Counted from the first letter of the stretch, positions 35,245-46,660 are shown. The stretch is 64,000 nucleotides of DNA from Haematobia irritans (GCF_050003625.1 NC_134400.1:45807096-45871095), one strand, 5' to 3'. Notes: generated by a model not told the origin, from the letters alone. Made by a program: numbers and translations.

Positions 35245-35640
35245 GAACGCATAGTATAGGGAAAATATCTTAAAGGCAGTATTCAAGTCTTGGACAGACA
35301 AACATATTGGCAGCAGACCATGGGCATTCCAACAGGACTGAGCACCATCGCACTCAGCATGCGCCTACCAAAATTGGCTTAAAAAGGGGGTTTCCTGTTT
35401 TATTTTTACCGCATAATGTCCACCAATCAGGATCTTAATCCTTTGGACTTTTGCGGCTGGGTAATTTTGGAGACTATGGTTGGCACTAAAATTACCAAAG
35501 TGTAGATGGTCAAAAGAGAGTGCTATGGCCGGAATGGACCAAAATACCTCAAAGGCACTTTGGTGCAGTGTGATAAGTCCTTTGCATGTTTGAATATTTT
35601 CCAATTAAATATACAAAATTGTGAGTGCATCCGGTGTAAC
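35245..35640 (+). pseudogene. Fossil mariner-type transposase (catalytic region)
   Basis: In broken plus-strand frames the sequence reads ILKAVFKSWTDKHIGSRPWA, FQQD, stop, APSHSACAYQNWLKKGV, then after a frame change DLNPLDFCGW. This is the order of the second (QQD.APSH) and third (SPDLNPLDF) catalytic Asp motifs of Tc1/mariner transposases. The two Asp codons (35336 and 35446) lie about 36 codons apart, but an indel makes the true spacing uncertain, so I cannot name the subgroup. Stops and frameshifts throughout show it is old. The flanking terminal repeats were not found. Confidence 0.7.
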
Positions 35641-35756
35641 CGGAAATTAAAACTATTGACGTTTGGGGAATAAACATTTTGTTTTTGTAGAACTGACACT
35701 ACCTCCCTTATTTTTGTCAAGGTGGAGAGATATAAAAAATGCAATACCATGGCAAT

Positions 35757-35818
35757 CCGGAAGTTGTGAAAAATTCACGCAGAAGCGATGAATTTAACAT
35801 GAGCTTGTCATAGGACGG
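35757..35818 (-). repeat. Family E internal fragment (E3), inverted relative to E1
   Basis: CGCAGAAGCGATGAATTTAA and CATGAGCTTGTCATAGGACGG are the complement of 31205-31275 inside E1, with few changes. Too short to define ends. Confidence 0.65.
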
Positions 35819-36329
35819 ATATAAAAAATTCAATAACTACCATGGCAACCCTAAAGATAATCCCACCCATACTGAATAACCAACATTGTAGTATTCTCAA
35901 TTTAATCAATTTGTTTGCACTTTCGGTCTTTAAATAATTGAGCATGTGGCTCACTGAATATTGGCGAAAATATTGAAGTGAAAAATTAATTGCACACCGT
36001 CCATTTTTTGTGAATTTATTATTGCAATGATGGATGAACACACATATGATTTCAATTCAGTGCTTCATATAAAATTTGTAATATTCCCATATATTGTATA
36101 GTATGGAAAGTGTTCCGATTGATCCTGATATGCATTTTATTTACAAACCGTATTTCCCTTAGAGCCTACAACATATGGATAGGATACGGAAATGGCATAC
36201 TAACATTTGCTGCTGCGATGGCTTATGACCTGCTCGAACTGCATATCTGTTTGGTTGGCTGAATGGTCAAATGCACAATGGGGAATTGGATTATTAAAAA
36301 TACAGATTTGTTTAACCTTTACCGCTACT
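35819..36329. other. Spacer, nothing recognised
   Basis: AT-rich, with no domain in any frame. Confidence 0.35.
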
Positions 36330-36445
36330 GACCCTGTATAATACGTTTGTACATTTGTATGTAACGCCAAGAAGGTGCAGTCCGAGGCCCATTGTTTGGT
36401 TTACCGATCGTCTTACAATTAAAATCTGAGTCGATTTAGGCATTA
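36330..36445 (-). repeat. Family B right-end fragment (B5)
   Basis: Reads CCCTGTATAATACGTTTGTA, ATGTAACGCCAAGAAG, TACCGATCG and AATCTGAGTCGATTTAGG, the complement of the family B right end (compare 18735-18845). It is truncated on both sides; LINE2 starts directly after it. Confidence 0.65.
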
Positions 36446-38560
36446 GGCAATTTGTTGTAGGGTCTTACTTCGATACTGCATGATCATATAAGGAATCAGC
36501 TAGGCATAAAACTATCAATCTGTCAGCATGCGTACATTAAGGGTAGATCTGTAGAATCTGCCCTGAACTCAGTGGTGCCTCACATAGAAAGATCCATGAC
36601 ATATGGCGAATATACATTGGCGGCGTTTCTGGGCATTGAAGGTGCTTTTAATTATACGAAAATTGATGAAGTAGTATAGGCATTAGAGAGGAATGGCGTC
36701 GAGAAATTCGTTATAAAGTGGATCGAGTTGATGCTGGTAAGCAGGGACATGGTGGTCGAGCTAGCGAACTCCACAAGGAGGGCTAGGACCACTAGAGGAT
36801 TGCCACAGGGAGGGGTAATATCACCTTTGCTATGGCTACTAGTGGTGAACGAGGTATTGATTGGGCTGACCAGTAGGGGCATCAAGGTAGTGGCATACGC
36901 GGATGACATTGTGATAATGGTATCGGGGAAATTCCTGGACTCTATTTCGGATGTGCTGAGCGGGGTTTTGCAGTATATTTCTGATTGGACACTAGGATGC
37001 GGATTAGGGGTGAACCCTGGAAAGACGGAGCTGGTACCGTTCACCAGGAGGAGAAAGGTTGTCGGTTACAAGTCGCCTGAATTCTAGGGCACGAAGCTGA
37101 CCCTTTCGAAATTAGCAAGGTACATGGGAGTTCTTTCGGATTCCAAACTGAACTGGATGGAGAATACTGCGGATCGCATAAAGAGGGCCTATGCGGCATT
37201 ATACTCGTGCCAGAAATTGGTCGGGCAGAGATGGGGGAATGAGGCCTTCTCTTTTTGGCTGGCTTTATACCGCGGTTGTAGGACCTGTGGCCAAATATGG
37301 TTGTCATGTTTGGTGGACAATCGTGAACCACCAAAATCATATGTCGAGAATAAATAGGATATATAGGATTGTACTTATTTATATGACAGGCGCTATGAGA
37401 ACCACAGCCACTGCCGCTTTGGAGGTACTGATGGGAGTTATACCACTCGACTTACACGTATGGAAGACGGCGGAACTGACACTTCTGAGACTTAAGAGCT
37501 TGAACACGCTGGAGAGGACAGGCATACTGAAATTCTGGACGGGTAGTATAGAGAGACGGACCATATGGCCACGGAGCATGTTTATCATCACAAACCGACA
37601 TACATTATACCAAGTATGGAGGAGTGGGAAGACAGGAGGATACCCTTCGGAACCCTGAACATGTATACGGACGGATCAAAGATGGAGGAAGGAACGGGCA
37701 GCGGAATCTATTGTAGTGAACTAGGAATAAGGGAGTCTTACACGCTGGATAGGGATTGCAGTATTTTTCAGGCTGATATTTCTGCGATCACAAAGGCTGC
37801 TGAGTCGCTGTTGATGAGGCTGTTATTCAGAAGCGATATCAGCTTCTTCATCGACAGTCAGGCAGCTATAAAGGCATTGTGCAGTGCTGACATTAAGTCT
37901 AGCGTAGTCAGCCGCTGTCGTCGAGAAATCAAGGTTCTCACTGAACAGCTGTGCTGGGTACCTGTGCACTATGGGATAATAGGAAATGAGGAAGCGGATG
38001 TGCTGGCTAAGGAGGGCGCTCGTGGAACGAATAATGTCCTAGCGGACGTTTTCCTCCACTATCTTCTTATCATTACAGGATAGAGGTAAAAAATGACGAA
38101 CTATGGCAAAGACGCTGGGTTTCTTCGGATGGTTGCGAGCAAACCAAGTTGATATGGGACGAAAAGAAACGTAGGAACTGCGAAATTTTGATGTCGATGA
38201 ACAGAGAGGAAGTGCGGCCACTGATTGGTATTATAACAGGACATAACACACTTGGGAAACACATGGTAAGAATAGGACTTAAAGACGATGATATCTGTAG
38301 ATGGTGCCTGCACCCGGAAGTTACGGAGGACTCGTACCACTTCCTGTGCCAGTGTCCAGCTTTATCCTTTAGAATAAACAAGATACTGGGCTCTTTTTTT
38401 CAGGCTCTCACTGATCTGCGGGAGTGCAGCTTAAGGAACATACTTGCATTCATCAGGGCCTCTGGTTGGTTGTTCTGAGATTTCTTTCAAAGAGAACGAG
38501 CAGGAGGAAGCTCTGGGACAAAGCGGACCGCATCGGAAGGATGACCTAACCTACTTCGAC
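36446..38560 (+). pseudogene. LINE2: 5'-truncated LOA/I-group LINE, reverse transcriptase to C-terminus
   Basis: Coding blocks in order: CQHAYIKGRSVESALN and AAFLGIEGAFNYTK (about 36515-36660), a TAG at 36677, GLPQGGVISPLLWLLVVNE and VVAYADDIVIM (36795-36920; catalytic YADD intact), a TAG at 37085, and RYMGVLSDSKLNW. After a frameshift come YGCHVWWTIVNHQNH and YMTGAMRTTATAALEV (37300-37430). After a further frameshift the RNase H follows, with MYTDGSKMEEG, FQADISAI (Glu replaced by Asp), FIDSQAAIKAL and GIIGNEEADVLAKEGA (37660-38020). The C-terminal GIITGHNTLGKHM, CRWCLHPEVTEDSYHFLCQC and NILAFIRASGWLF end at 38478. At least two stops and three frame changes make it dead. It belongs to the same family as LINE3. 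The endonuclease and ORF1 are absent. Confidence 0.88.
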
Positions 38561-38906
38561 TCAAAGACAATCGCTATTCATATATATTTATCGCCGATCT
38601 GGTCATCATTGACGTGTTTCATCGAAATCCCAGTTTTATCCTGAATTTTGTGCAAGGAGTACAATTTATACTGTCGTTGATTGTGGCAAATTAAGTTGAA
38701 ATCGGATCAGGTTTAAACATATCTCATATACACGGACGAAAAAGACTGATTTTCATATGTTTCTGTGTAAAAATTATATGTTTGGAATTAAAATTTTTAA
38801 AACATTATTTTTAAGTGCAAGCATATAATGTTCATAAACTAGCATAACATGATAACGACATATATATTAATATGTTAGAACATATTATGTTTGGGACATA
38901 ACATTT
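38561..38906. repeat. Spacer and family D repeat (D3, 38746-38906)
   Basis: AAGTGCAAGCATATAATGTTC, ATATTAATATGTTAGAACAT and ATTATGTTTGGGACATAAC follow the same order as in D1. As in D1, a family A end abuts it. No gene is seen. Confidence 0.5.
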
Positions 38907-40524
38907 TTATACCCTCCACCATAGGATGGGGGTATATTAACTTTGTCATTCCGTTTGTAACACATCGAAATGCTGCTCTAAGACCCCATAAAGTATATAT
39001 ATTCTGGATCGTGGTGAAATTCTAAGTCGATCTGAGCATGTCCGTCCGTCTGTTGAAATCACGCTAACTTCCGAACGAAACAAGCTATCGACTTGAAACT
39101 TGGAACAAGTAGTTGTTATTGATGTAGGTCGGATGGTATTGAAAATGGGCCATATCGGTATACTTTTATGTATAGCCCCCTTATAAACGGACCCCCAAAT
39201 TTGGCTTGCCGATCCTCTAAGAGAAGCAAATTTCATCCGATCCGGCTGAAATTTGGTACATGGTGTTGGTATATGGTACCTAACAACCATGCAAAAATTG
39301 ATCCACATCGGCCAATAATTATATATAGCCCCCATGTAAACCGATCCACCGATTTGGCTTGCGGAGCCTCACAGAGAAGCAAATTTCATCCGATCCGGCT
39401 GAAATTTGGTACATGATGTTGGTATATGGTCTCTAACAACCATGCAAAACTTGGTCCACATCGGTTCATAATTATATATAGCCCCCATATAAACCGATCC
39501 CCAGATTTGGCTTGCGAAGTCTCCAAGAGAAGCAAATTTCATCCAAGCCGGTTGTAATTTGGAACATGGTGTTAGTATATGATCTTTAACAACCGTGCCA
39601 GAATTGGTCCATATCGGTCCATAATTATATATAGCCCCCATATAAAACGTTCTCCAGATTTGACCTCCGGAGCCTCTTGGAGGAGCAAAATTCATCCGAT
39701 CCGGTTCAAATTAGGAACGCGGTGTTAGTATATGGTCGCTAACAACCATACCAAAATTGGTCCAATCACACAAAAATTGGTCCATATCGGTTCATAATCA
39801 TGGTTGCCACTAGAGCCAAAAATAATCTACCAAAATTTTATTTCTATAGAAAATTTTGTCAAAATGTTATTTCTATAGAAAATTTTGTCAAAATTTTATT
39901 TCTAGAGAAAATTTTGTTAAAATTTTATTCGGTTCTATAGAAAATTTCTATATTTTCTATAGAAAAATTTGTCAAAATTTTATTTCTATAGAAAATTTTG
40001 TTCAAATTTTATTCGGTTCATAATCATGGTTGCCACTCGAGCCACAAATAATCTACCAAGATTTTATTTCTATAGAAAATTTTGTCAAAAGTTTATTTCT
40101 ATAGAAAATTTTGTTAAAATTTTTTTTCTGTAGAAATTTTTGTCAAAATTTTCTTTCTACAGAATATTTTGTCAAAATTTTTATTTCTATAGAAAATTTT
40201 GTGAAAATTTTATTTCTATAGAAAATTTTGTTAAAATTTTATTTCTGTAGAAAATTTTGTCAAAATTTTATGTCTACTTTGTCAAACTGAATTATATACG
40301 TATTGGATCGATCTTTTTTGATTTAATATATACCACGTATGGACTTACATACAATTTAGAAGATGGTGTTAGGAGGTTTTAAGATACCTTGCCATCGACA
40401 AGCGTTACCGCAACTTAAGTGATTCGATTGTGGATGGCAGTGTTTAGATGAAGTTTCTACGCAATCCATGATGGAGGGTACATAAGCTTCGGCCTGGCCG
40501 AACTTACGGCCGTATATACTTGTT
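38907..40524 (-). mobile_element. Family A element A7, full length, one arm of an inverted pair
   Basis: Right terminus at 38907 (TTATACCCTCCACCATAGGA), core, a short GTCC tract (39040-39050), about four 153-bp units (39160-39740), TGGTTGCCACTAGAGCC, and an expanded 29-bp array (39825-40275). The left unique segment and left palindromic terminus end at 40524. The array contains an internal second copy of the GGTTCATAATCATGGTTGCC segment (40013), so part of it has been duplicated. Confidence 0.92.
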
Positions 40525-40853
40525 TTTTTGCTGATTTTTAATGGAAAAATATATTAATACAAAAATATCTACCGAAAGTGACGAAATGAAAACGATGTAT
40601 AACATAAAAACACTACTTTTTAGAAAAATATTTAATAAAACAAATATATTTAATAGAAAAAAGCGTTCTTTATTTTATATTATGAATGAAATAGAGAACA
40701 TCTCAAAAAGTAGTTACAATGTCATGCCGTGGTGTCATATTAGATTCATATCACAAACATTTGAACAGACATTTGGATGCATCGCGTTCTATGGCGTTTA
40801 TGGCAGATCCACGTTCAATCCCCGGTGGAAGCGAAGAAGTTTCTCAATTTATA
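40525..40853. other. Spacer between the inverted family A copies
   Basis: About 330 bp of AT-rich unique DNA, in which a 126-codon plus frame (40541-40921) runs into A8 and shows no domain. CACGTTCAATCCCCGG near 40830 faintly resembles a polymerase III B box, but no A box accompanies it. Confidence 0.4.
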
Positions 40854-42739
40854 AACAAGTATATACGGCCGTAAGTTCGGCCAGGCCGAAGCTTATGTAC
40901 CCTCCATCATGGATTGCGTAGAAACTTCATCTAAACACTGCCATCCACAATCGAATCACTTAAGTTGCGGTAACGCTTGCCGATGGCAAGGTATCTTAAA
41001 ACCTCCTAACACCATCTTCTAAATTGTATGTAAGTCCATACGTGGTATATATTAAATCAAAAAAGATCGATCCAATACGTATATAATTCATTTTGACAAA
41101 GTAGACATAACATTTTGACAAAATTTTCTACAGAAATAAAATTTTAACAAAATTTTCTATAGAAATAAAATTTTCACAAAATTTTCTACAGAAATAAAAA
41201 TTTTGACAAAATTTTCTATAGAAAGAAAATTTTGACAAAAATTTCTACAGAAATAAAATCTTCGTAGATTATTTTTGGCTCGAGTGGCAACCATGATTAT
41301 GAACCGAATAAAATTTGAACAATATTTTCTATAGAAATAAAATTTTGACAAAATTTTCTATAGAAATAAAATTTTGACAATGATGAAAATTTTATTATGA
41401 ACCGAATAAAATTTTAACAAAATTTTCTCTAGAAATAAAATTTTGACAAAATTTTCTATAGAAATAAAATTTTGACAAAATTTTCTATGTAACTAAAATT
41501 TCGGTAGATTATTTTTGGCTCTAGTGGCAACCATGATTATGAACCGATATGGACCAATTTTTGTGTGATTGGACCAATTTTGGTATGGTTGTTAGCGACC
41601 ATATACTAACACCACGTTCCTAATTTGAACCGGATCGGATGAATTTTGCTCCTCCAAGAGGCTCCGGAATCAAAACTGGAGAATGTTTTATATGGGGCCT
41701 ATATATAATTATGGACCGATATGGACCAATTCTGGCACGGTTGTTAAAGATCACATACTAACACCATGTTCCAAATTACAACCGGATTGGATGAAATTTG
41801 CTTCTCTTGGAGACTTCCCAAGCCAAATCTGGGGATCGGTTTATATGGGCGCCATATATAATTTGGACCGATGTGGACCAATTTTTGCACGGTTGTTAGA
41901 GACCATATACCAATACCATGTACCAAATTTCAGCCGGATCGGATGAAATATGCTTCTCTTAGAGGCTCCACAAGACAAATCTGGGGATCGGTTTATATGG
42001 GGGCTATATATAATTAAGGACCGATATGGACCAATTTTTTCATGGTTGTTAGAGACCATATACCAACACCATGTACCAAATTTCAGCCCGATCGGATGAA
42101 ATTTTCTTCTCTTTGAGGCTCCGCAAGCCAAATCTGGGGATCGGTTTATATGGGGGCTATATATAATTATGGACCGATGTGAACCAATTTTTGCATGGTT
42201 GTTAGAGACCATATACCAACACCATGTACCAAATTTCAGCCGGATCGGATGAAATGTGCTTCTCTTTTAGGGTCCGCAAGCCAAATCTGGAGATCGGTTT
42301 ATATGGGGGCTATATATAATTATGGACCGATGTGAACCAATTTTTGCATGGTTGTTAGAGACCATATACCAACACCATATACCAAATTTCAGCCGGATCG
42401 GATGAAATATGCTTCTGTTAGAGGCTCCACAAGCCAAATCTGAGGGTCCCTTTATATGGGGGCTATACGTAAAAGTGGACCGATATGGCCCATTTTCAAT
42501 ACCATCTGACCTACATCGATAACAACTACTTGTGCCAAGTTTCAAGTCGATAGCTTGTTTCGTTCGGAAGTTAGCGTGATTTCAACAGACGGACGGACGG
42601 ACGGACATGCTTAGATCGACTCAGAATTTCACCACGACCCAGAATATATATACTTTATGGGGTCTTAGAGCAATATTTCGATGTGTTACAAACGGAATGA
42701 CAAAGTTAATATACCCCCATCCTATGATGGAGGGTATAA
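40854..42739 (+). mobile_element. Family A element A8, full length, other arm of the inverted pair
   Basis: Mirror image of A7: left terminus at 40854, the 29-bp array (41085-41500, also with an internally duplicated GGCAACCATGATTATGAACC segment), about six 153-bp units (41540-42460), GACGGACGGACGGACGG, core and right hairpin to 42739. Sequence agreement with A7 is high through the unique segments. Confidence 0.92.
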
Positions 42740-43029
42740 TAAAAATTTTCGTAATTTGCAAAACCTTCTCAAAAGAAATTCCATGGAAGTGGAAAAATCA
42801 AACGGTACAGGTTCAAATCCCAGCGGAGATGAAAGTTAATTTTTTTTATTATCATTTTTTTTTTATTGATTTTCTATTTGTAGTTTTTGTGAAATTCGTT
42901 TGTTTGTTATTGTTGGCTTCTCTTCAATCGTTATTGTTGTTTTTTTTTTATCTCAGCTTAAAGCCATGCATTGACTAAACTACAAGTGTAGCTTAACCAA
43001 CAGAGGAAAAGTATGCTTGTCAAATTTAT
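42740..43029. other. T-rich spacer, nothing recognised
   Basis: Contains long T runs (about 42840-42945). CAGGTTCAAATCCCAG at about 42808 looks like a polymerase III B box, but I see no matching A box. No gene is seen. Confidence 0.4.
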
Positions 43030-43135
43030 TTGGGCAAAGCCCTATAGACTGCAAGATGGTTGGATGTACAGCTGTTTCGGAATTACCACATTCCTCATCA
43101 GCATCCTCTACTTGCAGCAAAATTTAATTCTCCAA
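43030..43135 (-). mobile_element. Penelope-like-element terminal (pLTR) fragment carrying a hammerhead ribozyme
   Basis: The phrase TTGGGCAAAGCCCTATAGAC + TGCAAGATGG recurs at 61015-61045, directly next to a Penelope-like reverse transcriptase fragment. That links this sequence to Penelope-like elements. The ribozyme core (43049-43117) is kept here and lost there. The boundaries of the element are uncertain. Penelope-like elements are known to carry hammerhead motifs in their terminal repeats (established). Confidence 0.7.
43049..43117 (-). ncRNA. Hammerhead ribozyme (type I, short stem III)
   Basis: On the minus strand every core element is present in order. Outer stem I is CUGCAAG/CUUGCAG (43111-43117 with 43049-43055), with an internal loop UAGA/AACCAU. 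Inner stem I is GGAUG/CAUCC (43102-43106 with 43062-43066). The core CUGAUGA spans 43095-43101. Stem II is GGAAU/AUUCC with loop GUGGUA (43079-43094). The core GAAA is at 43075-43078. Stem III is CAGCUG (43069-43074), and the cleavage-site UA is at 43067-43068. All invariant bases of the hammerhead consensus are met. The tiny palindromic stem III is the form typical of Penelope-like elements and retrozymes, which often cleave as dimers. Activity is inference. Confidence 0.88.
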
Positions 43136-43369
43136 GACTTAAGTTTTCACTTAAAATATGTTAACTATCTAATACTTGTCCAAAAGGACTGCATCAGGAG
43201 TGGAAAAAAATCGATGGGGGATTCCGGGATGGGCTTTAAAAGAAATGTAGGTGGAACAACTTCCATTTTTTTGCTGGGTTATAATACATTCTAACGCTTG
43301 TCGCTATTTTTCAAAAAGGGATTTTCTTCGACAACATTTTGATCATTTGTACCATTATTATTAATTCTT

Positions 43370-43565
43370 ACACAAAAAAATCATTTCAATCACGAAAATC
43401 GCGGATTGAATCAATTTTTAATTGATATGTCTTCAATCACGAAAATGATAGTATCAATCAACCATTTTGATTGAAACCCAACACGATTTTCAATTAAACA
43501 TTTAATTGACTTTTGTCACCGAATCAATTAATTGTGTGTTTGAATTAATTAAAAAAAAAAAAAAA
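43370..43565. repeat. Family C element C5, left part
   Basis: Begins ACACAAAAAAATCATTTC and carries ATCAATTTTTAATTGATATG and GACTTTTGTCACCGAATC. It is cut at about 43566 by family A element A9 and resumes at 46080. Together the parts are a second complete-looking family C copy. Confidence 0.65.
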
Positions 43566-45401
43566 AACAAGTATATACGGCCGTAAGTTCGGCCAGGCCG
43601 AAGCTTATGTACCCTCCACCATGGATTGCGTAGAAAATTCTTCTAAACACTGCCATCCACAATCGAATTACTTAAGTTGTGGTAGCGCTTGCCGATGGCA
43701 AGGTATCTTACAACCTCCTAACACCGTCTTCTAAATTGTATGTAAGTCCATACGTGGTTATATTAAATCAACAAAGATCGATCAAATACGTATATATATC
43801 AGTTTGACAAAATTTTCTATAGATATACAATTTTGACAAAATTTTCTATAGAAAGAAAATTTTAATAAAATTTTTTATAGAAATAAAATTTTAACAAACT
43901 TTTCTATAGAAATACAATTTTAACAAAATTTTTTATAGAAATAAAATATTAACAAAAATTTTCTATAGAAATAAAATTTTAACAAAATTTTCTATAGAAA
44001 TAAAATTTTGAAAAAATTTTCTATAGAAATAAAATGTTGGTAACTTTTTTTTGGCTCGAGTGGCAACCATGATTATGAACCGAATAAAATTTTAACAAAA
44101 TTTTCTATAGAAATAAAATTTTGACAATGATGAAAATTTGATTATGAACCGAATACAATTTTAACAAAATTTTCTATAGAAGTAAAATTTTGACAAAATT
44201 TTCTGTAGAAATAAAATTTTGACAAAATTTTCTATAGAAATAAAATTTTGGTAAATTATTTTCGGCTCGAGTGGCAATCATGATCATGACCGATATGGTC
44301 CAATTTTTGTGTGATGGGAGATCGGCTATATATAACTATAGGCCGATATGGACCAATTTTGGTATGGTTGTTAGCGACCATATACTAACACCAAGTTCCA
44401 AATTTGAAACGGATCGGATGAATTTTGCTCCTCCAAGAGGCTCCGGAGGTCAAATCTGGAGAACATTTTATGTGGGGGATATATATAATTATGGACCGAT
44501 GTGGACTAATTTTTGCATGGTTTTTAGAGACCATATACCAACATTATGTGCCAAATTTCAGGCGGATCGGATGAAATTTGCTTTTCTTTGAGGCTCCGCA
44601 ATCCAAATCTGGGGATCGGTTTATATGAGGGCTATATATAATTATGGACCGATGTGGACCAATTTTTGCATGGTTGGTAGAGGCCATATACCAACATCAT
44701 GTACCAAATTTCAGTCGGATCGGATGAAATTTGTTTTTCTTTGAGGCTCCGCAAGCCAAATCTGGGGATCGGTTTATATGAGGGCTATATATAATTATGG
44801 ACCGATGTGGACCAATTTTTGCACAGTTGTTAGAGACCATATACCAACACCATGTACCAAATTTCAGCCGGATCGGGTGAAATTTGCTTCTCTTTGAGGC
44901 TCCGCAAGCCAAATCTGGGGATCGGTTTATATGAGGGCTATATATAATTATGGACCGATGTGGACCAATTTTTGCATGGTTGTTAGTGACCATATACCAA
45001 CATCATGTACCAAATTTCAGTCGGATCGGATGAAATTTGCTTTTCTTTGAGGCTCCGCAAGCCAAATCTGGGGATCGGTTTATATGGGGGCTTATATATA
45101 ATTATGGATCGGTGTGGACCAATTTTTGCGTGGTTGTTAAAGACCATATACCAACACCATGTACCAAATTTTAGCCGGAACGGATGAAATATGCTTCTGT
45201 TAGATGCTTCACAAGCCAAATCTGAGGGTCCCTTTATATGGGGGCTGTACGTAAAAGTGGACCGATATGGCCCCTTTGCAACACCATCCGACCTACATCA
45301 ATAGCAACTACTTGTGCCAAGTTTCAAGTCGATAGCTTGTTTCGTTCGGAAGTTAGCGTGATTTCAACAGTCGGACGGACATGCTTAGATCGACTCAGAA
45401 T

Positions 45402-45959
45402 CAGAGATGGTCTGTATCAAACTTTTTAAGGTTTGCGACTGTCGCAAAGTTGTAAACGTCGTAAACGTCACATACGCATCGTATATGTAGAAAAAGTAAC
45501 AAAAGTAGCAAACTGAAAATACTTTAGTCGCGTCAGCTAGGCAGCGAATTGGATGATATCCAAGACGATGATATGTCCGAAGAAGTTTCAATTCATGGGA
45601 ATGTTCATAATTTTCGGTTTTAGTCCCCACATTTTCCCTATTGCCTTTTGCACGAGTACAGGGTAACCGTGGATTTTCTCGTCCTTTCTTAGCTTTAAGT
45701 TCAGTCTCCTGTCCAATATAACCCCAAGGTATTTTGCACATTCACCAACTCACCAAAATAGGCTTGACCATGGGAAAACTTTCAACAAATTTCTGCAGAA
45801 ACACACAGCGAATGCTGTCAAACTAAATTAAAAAATGTTCAGGATTTCTTCTGTTCAAAATTTGGTTTTCTACAGTAGGTTTACGACTTTTGCGACATAC
45901 GTATTATACCGTCGCAAATGTATGTCGCAAAAGTCACAGTTTGTGACAGGCCAACCCTG
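45402..45959. mobile_element. hAT-like non-autonomous element (558 bp) inside A9
   Basis: An exact 8-bp target-site duplication, CTCAGAAT, at 45394-45401 and 45960-45967. The termini CAGAGATGGTCTGTATCAA and CAGGGTTGGCCTGTCACAA (read inward from the other end) match at most positions. Eight-base duplication with CAG-starting imperfect inverted ends is the hAT signature. No transposase is present. The interior also shows a repeated GTCGCAAA / TTTGCGAC theme near both ends. Confidence 0.82.
45605..45751 (-). pseudogene. Captured LINE1-type reverse transcriptase fragment inside the hAT-like MITE
   Basis: The complement encodes ECAKYLGVILDRRLNLKL ... AIGKMWGLKPKI, matching LINE1 at 13118-13270 (GECAKYLGVILDRKLNFRL ... 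AIGKKWGLKPKI). About 150 bp are shared at high nucleotide identity. It lies wholly within the MITE and has no LINE 3' end of its own, which indicates capture of an internal LINE segment. Confidence 0.82.
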
Positions 45960-46079
45960 CTCAGAATTCCACCACGACCCAGAATATATATACTTTATGG
46001 GGTCTTAGAGCAATATTTCGATGTGTTACAAACGGAATGACAAAGTTAATATACCCCCATCCTATGGTGGAGGGTATAA

Positions 46080-46459
46080 TAATTGGTTTTTGACATAAAA
46101 TTCAATCAATGTTTTAATTGAATCATTTAAATTTTAATTAATTTTGCGACAAAAATCAATCAAATATTTGATTGATTCAATTAAAAAATTTATATTGGCA
46201 ATAAATTTCAATCAAAAATTAATATATTGCGCACCCAAAATCGTATTTAATGTTGTTTGAAATAAAAGAAAATATGTGTTTCTTATAAAAAACATTCAAT
46301 ATTTTAGTTTTGTGAATTATGCTCTCAGGTGGGTACTAAGTTCGAGTTTTGATTTGATTAAATAATTAATTGAATCAATTAACATGTTAATTGAATCCGT
46401 TTCCAAATTCAATTAAGTGTTTAATTGAAAACAAAATCGGTGATAATTTTTTGTGTGTA
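46080..46459. repeat. Family C element C5, right part
   Basis: Contains GATTGATTCAATTAAAAAAT, TTAATTGAATCAATTAACAT and CCAAAATCGTATTTAATG; CGATTTTGGGGTCGCAATA at 25308 in C4 is the complement. It ends GATAATTTTTTGTGTGTAG, the inverted terminus. Confidence 0.6.
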
Positions 46460-46561
46460 GTCAGTTTTTAAAATATTTTTGAAACAAAATGAGTAACTAT
46501 TACATAAATATATGAAAAACAATAAGCTATTCAACAATAAGCTATTCAAATCAAAAGAACC

Positions 46562-46660
46562 TGCTGGGTAGTTAAAATAAAGAACTTCTTTGAGAGGACA
46601 TTTTTGGTGGTGACCTTAATGTTGTACATGAAGAACAACTTCCAAATTTTTTTGCTGGGA
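46562..46660. repeat. Family E short repeat (E2)
   Basis: TGCTGGGTAGTTAAAATAAA ... ACTTCCAAATTTTTTTGCTGGG, about 98 bp, homologous in inverted orientation to the first 100 bp of E1 (30771-30875). Another lone end (CTTCCATTTTTTTGCTGGG) is at about 43261-43279. Confidence 0.65.

Larger units (their letters stand above)
43566..46079 (+). mobile_element. Family A element A9 with nested hAT-like MITE
   Basis: Left terminus, a long 29-bp array (43800-44265), about six 153-bp units (44300-45240), a single GTCGGACGGACATG, and then ATCGACTCAGAAT. This is split at 45402 by an insertion and resumes with TCAGAATTCCACCACGACCC, the core and right terminus at 46079. It is itself inserted in family C. Confidence 0.9.

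Noticed and set aside
42800..42830. CAGGTTCAAATCCCAG (and CACGTTCAATCCCCGG near 40830) as polymerase III B boxes of further SINEs
   Set aside because: No A box at suitable distance and no repeat partner in the window.
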